The notes under the pieces are model-generated. The model was not told the origin of the DNA. It made no database searches and saw only the letters and a list, made by a program, of their open reading frames with translations. Positions 11,653-24,569 of a stretch of 64,000 nucleotides of DNA are shown here, piece by piece. The number at the start of each line of letters is the position of its first letter. The stretch's first letter is position 1. Source of the stretch: Podocnemis expansa (taxonomy: Eukaryota > Chordata > Testudines > Podocnemididae); assembly GCA_007922195.1 (NCBI GenBank), contig ML682005.1, forward strand, positions 40,113,178 to 40,177,177, read 5' to 3'. The translations under genes and the position numbers were made by a program.

Positions 11653-12093
11653 CAGTGCTTTTCAACCAGAACTCAAGTGTGCCATGAAATTTTGTATAGA
11701 GGTAAAGAAAATCAATGTAAAACAAACATAAACAATATTCTCTCCAACCAACGTTACAACTCATAAAACTTATGAAAATCAATCATCAAGTTAAAAGCAA
11801 GGGATTGGTCTTTTGATTCTAAAACCGTGAACATTCTAAACGCAGGTGGCGAAAGGGCAAAACTGAGATGACTTTTTTTTTTCCGGTGGATTTGAAACAT
11901 TAATGCGTTTGATCCTTCTTTAGCTTGTGGCATGAGCTATGTTGCAAACCTCTCTAGTAAGACAGTAACCGTAATAAATGTAAGTAAAGGTGATGTTTAA
12001 GAGCTATCAGTTCAGCTGGAAAAAGTGGGTGTGCTATGGAATTGCTTGTCTCATTGAAGTGTGCCATGTTACTGAAAATGTTGGGAACCACTG
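11653..12093. mobile_element. Non-autonomous hAT-type DNA transposon
   Basis: The ends CAGTGCTTTTCAACC and GTTGGGAACCACTG form an imperfect hAT-style terminal inverted repeat. The flanking 8-mers at 11645-11652 and 12094-12101 agree at 6 of 8 positions. Near both ends is a 'GTGTGCCATG' motif. About 441 bp, no transposase frame. Confidence 0.75.
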
Positions 12094-12101
12094 CTGTAAA
12101 G

Positions 12102-13524
12102 CAATAGGATGACTGTCAGTGAACACATGCTGAATTGTTTGCTTGATCAGAGGCAACTAAGAAGGAGCAGGAGCCATTCCATGACTGTCTGCATAGCAGA
12201 GGTGTATTTTCACTTGCTGTGTGGCACTTGGTTTGTAGACATGTGAAGAGCAAGATTCTTAACTACAGTGCTAGAACAGAGGCATGTAGATGGAGAAAGT
12301 GAACAAATTAATTAGTCAGTCACAACCAACATCACTGTACAAGAACATTTCATGGTGGTCTGAGACTGCACATACATGCTGAATGATTTTTGCCTGCCCA
12401 CACCCAGTGAAGGGCATTCCCTCCCAGACTCAGGTGCTTTAGTGGGCAGCAAGGGAAAGCCCGCTCTTAGCATACTTCTGCTATTCCTTCCTCTTTTAGG
12501 TTTTCAGACAGATGTTATTTTCCACTTCTATCTGTATTGCTAGACTTACAAATTTTCAATACTTACCGCTGTACAAGATCGGAATTCTTTTGCATCAAGC
12601 CACCTTCTTGCATTCTTTTTCCCTCAGTGTTAACCTCATTCAACTACCTGCTTTAAAGGACTCATTATTTGCATTTATTGGCAGATTAACAGAATAAAGT
12701 GAAAGTAAGAAGAACACAGAAATTTGAGGGACCTGTCCATGAATCTCTCTATAGGTCATAGTAGATGACCTTCTGTTATCCTGGTTCCATATCTCATCTC
12801 AGTTCCCTTGTTTTGGGCTGCTTGTGGTTTTCCAGTCGCAATACATATGATGTAGGCAAGGTTCAACTATTTTTTGGGTATATGTTGGCATGGCAGAGTG
12901 GCTGCTGTTAAACAGATGTGTTGCTACACAGAAAAATTGTGTGTGGCTGTCACACCAAAAACCAATGGAAGTTCACCTGTCGCAAGAAAACCACATATAA
13001 GGTGAGCATGAACTTCAAAAGTCAGACTCATCTCATTGAAGTCCATCATACAACCCCCAGTGACTTCAAGAACCATCAGATTTGGCCCTGATGCTATATG
13101 AGTTTCATTATTTTGAGTCAGTGAAGGACAGTTGTGATCTAGTGGACTAAGCCTGGGGCTGAGAGTCTGTCTGGAATCCATTCCCAAAATGGTAGGGGCT
13201 TGCTTTCTGACTTTGGGAGAATCACTAAACCTCTGTGGGCCACATTTTCAGGAGCACATAAGTGACTTAGGGGTCCAAAGTCTTACATTCAAAAGTGACT
13301 TATGGAATGTAGGAGCCTCATCTTGTTGAAAGTCAGTAGCTCAAAAAGCTGAAGGTGCTTGTCGTTTCTCAAAACAGGAGCTCAGTCCTAAGTCACTTAC
13401 ATGCTTTTGAAATTTTTTCCTGTTTGCCTTAGTCAGTTTTTTGCTGCTTTTTGACCTTTCACTTGATGACATCTGTGAAGTTAAAATAAATCACACTTTC
13501 CCTGAGTAGACTCTAGGACATGAC
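12102..13524. other. Mostly unique sequence with a possible MIR relic
   Basis: No gene seen. The part at 13140-13250 (GCTTGCTTTCTGACTTTGGG, then CACTAAACCTCTGTGGGCC) weakly resembles a MIR body. Confidence 0.35.
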
Positions 13525-13690
13525 ATGCTACTGGCCTGGGAGTCAGGAGTCCTATGTTCTACTGGCTGTCTTATATGGGCAAGCCCCTTGACCTCAGTGC
13601 CTCAGTTTCCCCATGCATGAAGTATTGATGATGATGGCTGTCTACCTTTTTCCAGAGCTGTTGTGAGGATAAATTAATATTTTAAAGCAC
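13525..13690 (+). mobile_element. MIR-like tRNA-derived SINE relic
   Basis: The order of motifs follows a MIR body: a CTGGGAGTCAGGAGTCCTA-type segment, then GGCAAGCCCCTTGACCTCAG, TGCCTCAGTTTCCCCATGC and AGCTGTTGTGAGGATAAAT, then TAAAGCACTATA. Diverged but collinear over about 165 bp, as expected for an old amniote SINE. Confidence 0.75.
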
Positions 13691-15000
13691 TATATAGAAA
13701 GACTAAGAAGTAGTATGAATAATATCCAATTATTATTCAATGTAAAAGAAACCTACCCAGATGTTAACCAAAGGTGTAATTCTGTAGCAGGCCCTCAGGC
13801 AGTTTGCACTTGTTCCCATATTTTACATGGAGATGCTGCTACTTGATTTGTAGTACACCCATGGTTGCCAGAGATGTTTATCGAAGTAACTTCCTTGATA
13901 AGACTGTCATGGAAAATCTTTCCCACGGCATAAGTGTTTGCATTCAAGGGAGAGGTGGAGGTCGGAAAGCTGTCCTGAGCCTTGTAACCTGTAAAGTCTG
14001 TAGCATTGTTACCATATTAGGTTATCTGCAACATACCTCCTTGTCACAGTGCAGAGGTTACAGCCTAATTTGGTTTCCACTGGTTATTCATATTAAAAAT
14101 AAACTCCATGGCACCAAGAGAAATTTTTATGGCTTTACATGTCATTTCTATACTGCTCTCATAGTTTTTTTTGTTTGTTTGTTTGTTTGTTTTTTAAATG
14201 AATAGGTAATCACCAGTTCAACTGCTATTCCACTGTTGAGGAAGAAACTGCACATAAACTGGTATCCGCCAATCCACTGACCACTTTCTGGCCCTCCAGT
14301 CTTTACTGATTGTCATAAAATGTGCAATAGGTCAGAAGAAAAAACATGTTCAACAACTAATTGCTTCAGGAAGTTGGTTTTAGACAGGCCTGGCTCAAGC
14401 CAACAAACACATGGGGTTATCTGGATGGCAGAGAATCGCAGCCCATGAGCAGAGGGAAACTCAGGCTTTTCCATGGTCATTCCATGACGTGGGCATGTGT
14501 TTCCCCCTCCCAGTAATGTTAGGAAACTCAGCAGCGATGACAGCCATAGTGATGGCATTTTGTCTATCTTCATGTAAATCAGGTGGCGGTGGTGGCTGCA
14601 GGGAGGTGGGTGGAAACAGAAGGGATGTTGTGCAGTTCACTGGAGATGGCCTTTGCCAGGTTCTGTCATTTCCTGTCCATCTGCCAAAAATCACAAGCTG
14701 ATAAATGGACATAGGTTGAGTGTGGGAAACTATACGGGTTGATGATCTGGGGAAGAGGGGGAATGAAAGAAGAGCCATGAGCAAAGAAAACAATATTTTA
14801 TCAGTGGAGATGCAGTCTGACTGGCTGATGCTTAGATAACATGTCTTGTTTATTCCTTTCTTCAACTTCTGGCCAGGGTTTTAACTTGCTCCTCCCCAGC
14901 TCTCAGTCTTTATAGATAAGAGAAAAGCCCACACATTCATGGGTATTCATCAACATGAAAGGAGAATATTTGTATTCATTTTACAATTGCCAGTCATGGA
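13691..15000. other. Unique sequence with a (GTTT)n tract
   Basis: Contains a (GTTT)n run at about 14165-14191. The overlapping short frames at 14313-14865 lie on both strands and show no recognisable domain, so I do not call them genes. Confidence 0.45.
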
Positions 15001-15090
15001 CAAAACAAACAAAGAGTTCTGTGGCATTTTTAAAAACTAAGAAATTTATTTATCACATGAGCTTTCATGGGACAAAACCACACTTCGACA
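15001..15090 (-). mobile_element. Half copy of the recurrent palindromic repeat
   Basis: It carries 'AACAAACAAAGAGTTCTGTG', then AAACTAAGAAATTTATTTATC and GAGCTTTCATGGGACAAAA, the left arm and centre of the palindromic repeat seen whole at 19809 and 49792. The right arm is missing. Confidence 0.7.
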
Positions 15091-18000
15091 ACACATGCAC
15101 AGACACACACACACACCAGTTTTATTATTACTGTTGTTATGTTTGTTTATTTTATTAATGAGACCACGATGGAAGAGTCTGCATGTGTAATCTGGTTCTG
15201 CAGAGGATTGCAAATTCAAGTCCTCAGCTCAGCACCTGGCCGCTTTGCCCTTTGTGCATGCCACTGTTGTGGAAAGAAGGTTATAGAATAGAATCGAAAA
15301 CTTATTCTAGGACTTTCCATACGTTGAGCTTCAGAGCTTGTTCTAGAGTAAATGATATGTTTTTACTTGTAACTAATTAAAAATGTCTGATGCACTGAAG
15401 GACCCAAGATGCTGCTGTTCTTGTGATGTCTGCTTTCATACAGTATTTAGCATGCTAATAACTGTGGTTAATCCTGATCTTCTGCATTTAGGTCAGCCTG
15501 TGTCAGTTAATTATTGATGTTACACTCAGTGTTCAAAATTGTAGCAAAACTGTGAACTAACTGATACAAGCTTTGTTGAATGTGGGTTTTTTACAGCTGA
15601 AGAAATAGTAATTGTAAAGCAGTTTCATTTTAATCATTCTTTCTGCCCCTCCTTGTCTTCTTTCTTTACAGTAAATGAAATTATAAGGAATGACCTCTCC
15701 AGCACCATTGTCCATTCATAGCTTGCAATACTGGACTAGTTAAAATCCATACACTCTTAACTCAGCTGTTACATTAGCTACAGAGCAGAGCTATTGTAAC
15801 TGAATTGAACTGAAGACACCACTCTGATCTTCCGCCTTTCTGAATGTTAAGAACTGAAGATTTACCTCTAGTCTGGAAAGAAGTATCTCTTCAGCCAGTG
15901 AAATCTCTTCTTAAAGGAATTATCATCTCAAGAGGAGAAGAAGAGGGGAGGAAATAAGCTCTAAGATGGCACATTTCATGGGATAAAACTGGGAAACTCA
16001 ACAAAAGCTGACTGCTTGTCCCCAGCACCAAGCCTTCTGGCATCACTGGAATTCAGCCCTGGAAGTGCCTTATTTTACCAGATTGTGGCATCAGGACATT
16101 TTTAATAGACTTTGAATTTTCTACCGTAAAAAGTATTCATAGGTGCAGAAGCTATAATGCTTGCATTCGGGAGACTGAGATTATAAAAATCATAAGACTG
16201 CCTGCTGGAAAGGGAATCACATCCCTCCTCAAATACGTTTATGATTTCCAGAATTTCTTCAGCTTTTGCTCTGCTTTGCCTTATTCTCAGTGCATTTCAA
16301 AAGCCTCCCCATTTGTCATCTCAGCGCTTTCATTGACTGTCCTTACTCTCTGCTAGTGCATCATAGGATTGTTAGTTGCAGCATGTTAAGATTTTGATTT
16401 TAATCTGGTTCAGTCATAGCACAAGTATGTTGAATAGCACAAAATAATAAGGTTGATGGACAAAAATATTGAAATCTATCTATTATATGATAGATGTATA
16501 TGTATGCATGTACATACATACTAGTATATATGCATATATTTATATATGGCAAGTGATATAGATGATTGCCTGGTGAGGGCACTGAATTCAGCAATAATTT
16601 CCATTTCTGCAAATGCATTTTAGATCCAAACCAATGTAGTTGAGGGTTTGTTACACCTAAGACTGGTATGCATTTTTTTTCTTCAAGCACTTTAGACAGT
16701 CAAGAAGGATGCATACAAAATACATATTATTTACCAAATGGCAAAATATGACTTAAAAGTAATTGTAAATACCATCATGAAAGAGTGTAAAATATTTGTT
16801 CAATTATGATATTATTATTCCACGGAAGCCTTATAACTCTCTGCTACATGTATGAAAACTTAGCAAAACCCAAATGTTTAATATGCAGCGCTGTACTATA
16901 TTAGCTAAAGTTTATGGAATACCAGATAGGCATGTAGTGTAGTCTTAAACTTTGTATTTTGTATAATCAATAGCTTATTATATAATTAGCAATGGCTTAT
17001 TATTTCATATAACCAAAAACAAAAAAAAAAGCATGATTTAATTTAAAGATGTTTAATGTTAATATTGTGCCTTAGGAATCAGTGTCCCCTACTGGAAGTA
17101 TGCCTGAACTACACCTCTGTGTTGAGGTTGTTACTAATTAACCACAATGTAATAAAAATCGAACAGATTTCACATAAAGGTGAAATCCTCCTAAACATTT
17201 TAAAATATATTATTCTGTACAATTTTCTTACTTTCTTTTTTTAAAAAATGGAAAGCCATATATGTCACATTTGCACATTACTGTGAAGACATGAGAATAT
17301 AATATGGCTCTATGTACATATTATGCTGTTATTGATCCCAGTAGTCGTCTATAATTCCCAATCTGTTTAACCCAGTTATCTACCCTGTACTTAGCATTGT
17401 AGAACATGCATGAAACATTTCTTATAGACTGCCATATAAAAAAATTAAAAGATGACAGCTTAACTTGTAGTTAGAAAATAGATCCAATAAAGCAAGTTTG
17501 GAAGCTAGTCTTAGAGTGGTTCATTTTATGTTACCTTGAAAAATATTCTTTTCTCATATAAAATAAGCGTTTTTACATTATATACATATATATCACAAGC
17601 TCTTCTATTTGAAGCTGTTTTCATCTTGCTACAGCCTACTAATATACTTACCATAAAATAGAAGTAAATGACTTTTGCCAATAGAAAATCACACTTTTTT
17701 CTCTTACTTTTAAAAGACATTACTGCCAAAGAAATAAAAATTGCTATATGCTATAATTCTCAGATGCTATTTGCTCTGTACTTCAGAAATGTCAATAAAG
17801 TGTGAGTGGAGGAACCTCTGGATATGCCAAAGCATTTTTGATTCATTTACAGAAGTATGCTCAGTGAAGCATCAGTGTCCCCACCCCACCCTGCCCACCC
17901 ACACATGCTGTTTGCATTTCTGCAATAACTCTAGGAAGATAAACAAATGTATGTTTTGAATATGTTGCATCTCCTTTGTCCTTAATTTTTATTTTTCTTC

Positions 18001-19080
18001 TTTAAGCTATTTTGAAAAAAAACCTGTTGCTTTTAAGCCTGGATAATAGAGGATTGTGCATCTCTTGTATATGTATTCATAAAATAAAAAACAAAAGCAG
18101 AAATCTTTCCCTTATGAGAATGTTACCTTGTGTTTATACATGTGTTGTGGTTGTTCTTTTAAAAACTGCTTTCACTGGATCTTTTTAAAAAACAATGGTT
18201 CTGAATTCAGCAATTATTTCCCTTGAAAACAGTCGTAAAAACTTACATCGTGTACTTTTCATGTATGTTTAAAAAAACAAATTATTTTCATTTCTCCATG
18301 TATGATTCTCAGCTTTAAAAATCCTTGGCAGATCAATTTTTAAAATTAATCAAACAGTACAACATTAGCCTTCTGATAAAACACTTGCATCTTCATTGCA
18401 TTAATTACACCACATTCTGTTCTATAGTCTCCTAGAAACCTTTCTGAAGTCTATGAGCTGCGAAGGGCAGGGTTTGGCCCTGTGGTTTTTAATTCAATAT
18501 ACAAATGTAGTCTTTAAGTTGGGTTGGAGATGTATTGTGCACACGTGAAGAAAGACTGCGCACAGGTTTAGTGAGGTGAATTTATCTTGCCACCATCAAG
18601 AATACATAGGCTTTGTAGTACGGTATCTCACCCTATAGAATGTTTTGTTTCTTTTGAAAAAAATTAGGAAGAAGTGCACTTAATCAAAGCTTTGCTGAAC
18701 TCTGATTTTTTGGGGAGTATCTCATCAGATGCTCTGTTTGTATGGAGCAATATGTAATACTGACTGATCCAAATCACAGGCGGAAAAGAACCTGATGTAA
18801 GCTTCTATGAGCTTAATTAGGAAATATACATAATGAACTGCTATTCCACAGTCATTATGACTCCAATTCATTAAAGCATATATAATCAGAAAAGTTCTTA
18901 AGTAGCTGCATGAGTGGTCCACTGAAAGTTTGTACCGAAGCATGTATTTAAACGCTTCCCAGATCAGAATCTGTCTTGTCTTTGCATTTGTTCTCCCAGA
19001 GATGTTCTGTCTACCTCTATCCCATTAAAGAGAATATCAAAATCTTCAGCTGACTGCAGGACATGCATGATGTTTTCCAG
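15091..19080. other. Long repeat-poor AT-rich stretch
   Basis: Nearly 4 kb in which I recognise no interspersed repeat except an AT-rich simple tract near 16480-16550. No exon is evident. Parts, especially 16750-17460 and 18170-18420, have AT-rich single-copy character with TAATTA/ATTAAT words, so conserved non-coding DNA is possible. That is an impression, not a measurement. Confidence 0.4.
16477..16550. repeat. Degenerate (TA)/(TATG) simple repeat
   Basis: Low-complexity alternation of TATA, TGTATG and CATACATA words, with no associated gene. Confidence 0.8.
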
Positions 19081-19590
19081 GGGTTAAAGTAAGCTGGAAC
19101 ATGATGGAACGCCACTCCGGGGCCCACTATTTTAGGGACTCAGTGTTCCAGGGCCCCTAAAAATGGAAGATGGAGCCGGAACAGTGCATTCCAGTTCCAT
19201 GTTCTAATTTTAGGGGCTGCGCCCCTAAAAGTAGCAGGCCTGGGAGTGGTGTTCCGCCACGTGCCAGCAGGCAGGAGCAGGAGACAAGGGCCAGGGGTAT
19301 TGCTGGGGGGCTCAAGCCTTGCCCCAAACCCCTCCCCTTCCCACACTCCTCCCCGACCTGGGGCCTGCAACTTCATCCGCAGCCATGCTGCCACCCCAGC
19401 CCAGGGTCTACCACCCCCCCCCCAGCTGTGCCGCCAGCGGTAAGTGTGGGGGCAGCCTGGCTTGTGCTGGGGGGGCTTATTGGAGGCAGGGGTTGAGGTG
19501 CTGGCATGTGGGGGGGCGCAGGATCTGGGGGTCCAAGGGAGCCCACCCGCACAACAGTGTTCCAGGGCCCCCCAAATTACACATTAACCC
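19081..19590. repeat. GC-rich repeat-like segment with GGGTTAA termini
   Basis: It opens with GGGTTAA and closes with TTAACCC, with a GC-rich interior containing two copies of a TGTTCCAGGGCCCC word near each end. This suggests a non-autonomous DNA element with a GC-rich core. Proline-rich frames on both strands (19140-19594) are by-products of composition. Family unknown. Confidence 0.5.
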
Positions 19591-19808
19591 TTGATTAGTT
19601 CAATGGCAAATGTTTGCACTGCGCACCGGTTGTGGTGGGATGTAGGTACATGCCACAAAGAAAAGCTGACTGCATCCATCCATATTGTGGTGTGCAGCTA
19701 CACATATCAGGAAAATGTTCTACCAGGGGAAGCAGTGTGGGGAAAGGCTCGGGCAGCAGGGACCACTGGGCAAATCTCTTGCTTCTTCCCCCATCTGTAA
19801 AATTTCCA

Positions 19809-19954
19809 GAGGGGCAGCTGTGTTAGTCTGTGTACAGCAAAAACAACAAGAGTCCTGTGGCACTTCTTGTGTCTGATGAAGTGCATTGGAGCCCATGAAA
19901 GCTTATACCCAAAGAAATTTGTTAGTCTTTAAGGTGCCACAGGAGTCTCCTTCC
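19809..19954. mobile_element. Recurrent palindromic repeat, near-complete copy
   Basis: The left arm (GTGTTAGTCTGTGTACAGC, then AGAGTCCTGTGGCACTT) is mirrored by a right arm (GTTAGTCTTTAAGGTGCCAC, then AGGAGTCTCC). The centre reads CATGAAAGCTTATACCC. This is one of the most complete copies here. No protein-coding capacity. Confidence 0.8.
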
Positions 19955-21397
19955 TTCATGTGTAAATTATAATAGTTTCCTTGCAGAGGAAATTCATGTT
20001 GTGAAATTCTTTAAAGATAGTAAATAGCTATCCGATTACAATTTTTTTGCTACCATCCTAAGATTGTGGCCACCTTTTATATAAAACTAACATGTTTCAG
20101 TCATGATGCTACCAGACTTTGTATAAGCTTTCCTTTCTTTCCATTTCCACAAATCTCCAAGTCCTACTACAGCAGACCCAGCCATTCGGACATCAACCAC
20201 ATCTTGACTATAATTCTATAACAAAAAAAATTGTCTTTAACAAATTCCTAGCTGACTACATTCATTCATAACCAAAATGTTAAGTGAATCCCACAGATGC
20301 ATCTGGTACTGTTTGACTAAATAGTCTTGTTGGAACTATGCCATCCAGATTTCCCTCTAGAGCTGAAAATGGCAAATTTCAAGGAGTTAAATTCCTTGGA
20401 TGGCTCTGTACTGCCACGAAGCTAAACTTTCCTTTACCATGTGTGTAATTTTACTGTGTTCATCTTTGTAATTTTACTGAATTTGTTTTGGTAAAAAAAA
20501 AAAAACAAATCAACAGAAACACTGCCATGAAATAGGCTGTGGAGGAGAGAGAAGTCTAGGGCATAAATCATTATCAGGTAGTAATCAGTCACCCAGTAAG
20601 AAAACTGGGCATTTTTATAATTTGTTTTAAACATACCCATTTTTCAGCTTCATGTGCAGCTAACCGATGGGGGCTGCTCCTTAAACAAACCATTCTCAGG
20701 TTTCCTAATTGATGCACATTTCTCCAACAAACAGCTTTACCATGTATGTTTATTTGCCTGCATATTTTTTCTGTGGCCAAGCATTTTTCTTTTCTAAATT
20801 ATTTGATCCTATCCTACAAATAGGAAAATAAAGGGGAGGGGGTCTGCTATTTTCAGGTAGCCAAATTATATATTCAGAGCAGATCAGTTACAGATTCGCA
20901 GATGGTTGGATTCAATTTTCAAGCTTTTTCTGGTTCCAAAAGCAACTTTTTTTGTCTTTTATTTTTGGCTGAGACTATATTTTTGGATTGTGCAAACCTG
21001 AGATTTAACAGCTGGAAGGGCTTGAGCAGACACGATTTAAACCCACTGGTATACTCCTATTGCTTATGGTATGCCATGTGCACCTTGGCTTTTACTATTT
21101 AAGCCAAAGAGCTGCTTATTTAGTCTGGCTCTCATTTAGCCACCTTAAATTATAGGGAATTAGTAGTTTACTGTTTGAATAGGCTGCAAATTCAGTTTAG
21201 TCTTTTTAAGGAGCCTAATGTTAAAAGGGTGCAGAGGGCCCCCTGGGGGCCACAGGAGTTCCAAATACTCACATAGCATCTGTTTTGGCCTCCCAAAACT
21301 TAGAAACAGCTTCAGTCACAGATCCTGCTCCTGTGCCATACCTGTTTTGCCTGTGTCACTGAACAATAAACAGATTTCAGGGAGAAAGTAACATATA
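19955..21397. other. Unique AT-rich sequence
   Basis: No gene or known repeat recognised. A 12-nt A-run lies near 20493-20504. Confidence 0.45.
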
Positions 21398-21853
21398 GGC
21401 TATGTCTACACAGTAACTTTTATTTCAAAAGAACCCCTTTCAAAATAGCCCATTTCGAAATAAAACTTATTTTGAAATAAGTTAATTCGAATTAACAAAA
21501 TGTTAATTTGAATTAAGGGGAAGCCTGCAATCCAAACAGCTGTTATTTCGAAATGGTTATTTTGAAATAAAGCCGTTTGGACCTGTTGTTTCAAACAGGT
21601 CTTTCGAAAAACAGGTCTACACGGCGTTGTTTCGAAAAAACAGGTCTAAACGGCGTTATTTCGAAATATCCCTTCCGAAATAACGGCTGTTTCGAGGGGG
21701 GGGGGCAGGTTTTACTTTTTCGAAATGACAATTCTTATTTCAAAAGGACGGGATCCGTCCTTTCGAAATAAGAAAACGTTGTGTAGACCTAATTTCTTTT
21801 ATTTCAAAATAACAAGTGTTATTTCAAAATAAAAGTGTCATGTAGACGTATCC
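21398..21853. mobile_element. Foldback element with GGCTATGTCTACAC termini and TTCGAA-rich arms
   Basis: The ends are GGCTATGTCTACAC and a GTAGACGTATCC-type right end, flanked on each side by the triplet ATA (21395-21397 and 21854-21856). The interior repeats TTTCGAAATAA and TTATTTCGAAA words in both orientations, so each half is itself a mosaic of short palindromes. A short G-run (about 21697-21705) sits nearer the right end. No transposase. The 3-bp flanking repeat suggests the target duplication size. Confidence 0.8.
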
Positions 21854-21993
21854 ATAATGTTATAGAACATAACTGCAGGAGAAAGCAAACATATCATTGC
21901 CAGATTTACATGTACTGGGTCAGATTCTCCAGTTTGGACTCTGTAGTTGGGCAGTCTGAGGATAAGGTGTTAAAGGTTACTTTATTTCATCTT

Positions 21994-22603
21994 TTGTGTT
22001 TCTCAACTGGTGTTCTGTGGGACAGTGGTGCTCTGCAGCCACACACACAGTAAAGGTGTTCCACAACCAATCCCACCCCTTGAGTGGTGGGGGTGGGGTG
22101 AAGAAGCAAAAGTGTGACCTAATGTGCCTGAGAGATTTTAAAATGCCCTAACCACAGCAAAGCTTGCAGGCATGCACTGCATTTGCTGCAAATGGGGCAT
22201 TTTAAATTTCCTGCCACTGTTACCACTGACATTAAATCACTTGGACATAACTTCCACAGTAAGACGTTCTCTGAGGACCCTTACTCTAAGAAGAGCTGAA
22301 CTTTGTTTGAAGCTGCAGGCCCAAAATTCCTATTAAAACTTGAATAATACCATTTTCAGTTTTAAGTTGTGCTCATAATCATGATGTCTCTATTTTTTTA
22401 GAAATTAATGCATGTTATATTCATAAAATAGTTTTTAATTCAGTTTCCTGAATCATTTTTGCAGCAATGCATAGTACACAACTATTATGAACATTTCAGC
22501 CAATATAGACCAACTTTTTCAAGAAAGTTTTCATCAGGTGTTCCATGTAAAGTAATTAATACATTTAAGTGTTCCTTGGTCCACTAAAGGTTGAGCAACA
22601 CTG
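21994..22603. mobile_element. Probable hAT-type non-autonomous element
   Basis: The left end GTGTTTCTCAACTGG and right end AGGTTGAGCAACACTG resemble the CAGTGTTTCTCAACC-type termini of hAT elements. The interior carries a GTTCTGTGG / TTCCTTGGTCCACTAAAGG mirrored pair. I could not match flanking 8-mers, so the exact ends are uncertain. Confidence 0.6.
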
Positions 22604-22897
22604 TCCTAGAGGCACTAGGTACTAGGCCAGACCCCTGGCAAAATTATGCTAACTAGCCACAGCCCCTGACCAGAGGCAGTTCTAGATGCTGAAAACTGCT
22701 GGAGTGTCAGATGGCTACCCTTGCTTTATCTCTTTTCCTATGTCACTCTACCTATGCTAGATACCGAAGCTACAGGAGCTCCTACACAACCAGAGGGTTC
22801 CCTTACGAAGGGGAAGTCTTTTTAGTGGTTTTTTAAGCCAAAGTGGCGCCAAGGAAATAACGCAGGTTATTTCGATTTTAAAAGAAGTTAGGTCCAT

Positions 22898-22955
22898 GTG
22901 ACATTTTCTTATAGCAACATGATGAATTCTGTCCTTTCACTATAAGGAAAGTCAC
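22898..22955. repeat. Short inverted repeat
   Basis: Arms 22898-22914 (GTGACATTTTCTTATAG) and 22939-22955 (reverse complement with about two mismatches) enclose about 24 nt. It abuts the foldback element to its right and may be part of it. Confidence 0.6.
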
Positions 22956-23993
22956 ATCCATATAGTAAAACCTAGTTTTACAGTGATATGACATTTAAAT
23001 CAAAACTGTTATATCAATATAATGCTGTGTGGATGTGTTTTATCGATTTACGAGTTATAGCAATTTAAACCTGGTTTGACCCTCCTCCCAGGAAGGTCAT
23101 GGCACCCTGGAAGGATGGTCAAACAGGGGTTAACCACCCTGGCCAGGGGAGGGGGGATGGAAGGGACCCCCGAGTGCCCGGCTCCTGGAGCTGTAGCCAG
23201 GCGGTGGGGGAAAGGATGCCATGCACCCAGCTCCCCCTGTGTTGGCCAGGTGGCAGGGGAAGAGACCCCCTACACATCTGACTCCTGGCTCTCTAGCTGG
23301 GTGGCGGGGGAAGAGATCCCGCACACCTGGCTTGCTGCACTCTAGCCAGGTGGTGTGCGAAGGGATCTCTTCCACCGCCACTCGGCTAGAGTGCCGGGAG
23401 CCGGGAGCATGGGGATCCCCTCCCTGCTGCCCAGCTAGAGCACTGGGAGCTGGGCACATGGGAATGCCTTTCCCGCCACCTGCCTAGAGCACCAGGAGGC
23501 AGGTGCATGGGGGTCTTTTCTCCCTGCGCCCAGCAAGCACTCCTAAAGGCAGGTGCGGGGGTCCTGTCCTCGCAGCCCAGCGAACGTTCCTAAAGCTGGG
23601 TGTGGGGGCGTCCCTTCTCCCCTGCGCCCAGCAAACGCTCCTAAAGCCGAGCACCGGGGTTCCTTCCCCCTCATGCCCAGCTGAGCAGCAAGACTGCAGC
23701 CAGCCTGGGGGGGTTGTCTTCTCCCTTGGTGGGCTCAGGAAGCCCAAAGCCAGTGGGGGATGCTTTTCCCCTGCCACCGGCTCTCCTGGGGAGAGCCAGG
23801 CAGGGGATTCGGTGGCAACATGGCCTATCTTGGGGGCCGTGTTACCACACCTTCTAGGATTCCCTTCTCCTAAATCGGACAGTGGGGACATGTTAAATTG
23901 ATTTAAGTTAAATCAATTTAATGATTGTTATATTGATTTAAGTTAAATCTATTTAACTTAAATTGCTTTAACCAGCTAAGTGTGGACATAGCC
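22947..23993. mobile_element. Large foldback element with a GC-rich tandem/inverted core
   Basis: The right end GTGTGGACATAGCCC matches the family terminus. Inner arms at about 23030-23075 (ATCGATTTACGAGTTATAGC) and 23912-23975 are imperfect reverse complements. The GC-rich core at 23090-23880 is made of degenerate repeats of about 60-70 bp containing GCTAGAGCACTGGGAGC- or GGGGGAAGAGATCCC-like words. Its left half is roughly the reverse complement of its right half. The left terminus is not clear. The long frames inside (such as 23484-23901) are compositional. Confidence 0.6.
23094..23880. repeat. GC-rich degenerate minisatellite with inverted symmetry
   Basis: Successive units share blocks such as AGCTGGGTGGCGGGGGAAG, GGCTAGAGTGCCGGGAGC and CCCAGCAAACGCTCCTAAAG. 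The unit orientation flips near the middle. This is the core of the surrounding foldback element. Confidence 0.6.
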
Positions 23994-24569
23994 CTTGGCA
24001 TTAGTGGGAGTAGACTGAATTTGCCTGGTATAAGAATGAATTGAAACTAGTCACCCATTTTAGTTCAGTATCTCTGTTTTCCTGCACAAAGGGTCTGTGA
24101 ACTAGACATCCTGTGAGATTATTTTACACCTATAAAGCACTATGAAAGAGCAGATTCTATGTTTCTAAGCTGTCTAGTGCACAGCCCTGAAAATATTTAC
24201 CAAAAGGGTGTCATTTGAATACACAGGTTGTATTTTGTCCTAACATTTCAACAGGAGATGGGCTTTACCTGTAGCATTGAATTTCAGATTGAAATTTGAG
24301 TTCAATCAAGGTTCTGGGCATCTGGGGCTTCTGAAATTCTGTCAGTTATTTATCTGTGTTGGTTTTGTTCCCAGATGCCTTTAAGGAAGTATATGTTAGA
24401 TCTGGCCTGGAATTTCCTGACTTAATTGTTTTTCAATAGAAAATGTAATTTCTGCAAACTTAAAATTTATCATTTTTCTACCAGAAAATTCTAAATGAAA
24501 TACTTTATTTTGGCTGAGATTGACCAAAATCTAAACATGTCACTTTTATAACCAAATCAAGTTCTCTGT

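Noticed and set aside
23076..23901. Several frames of 88-135 codons as genes
   Set aside because: They overlap in several frames over a degenerate GC-rich tandem repeat.
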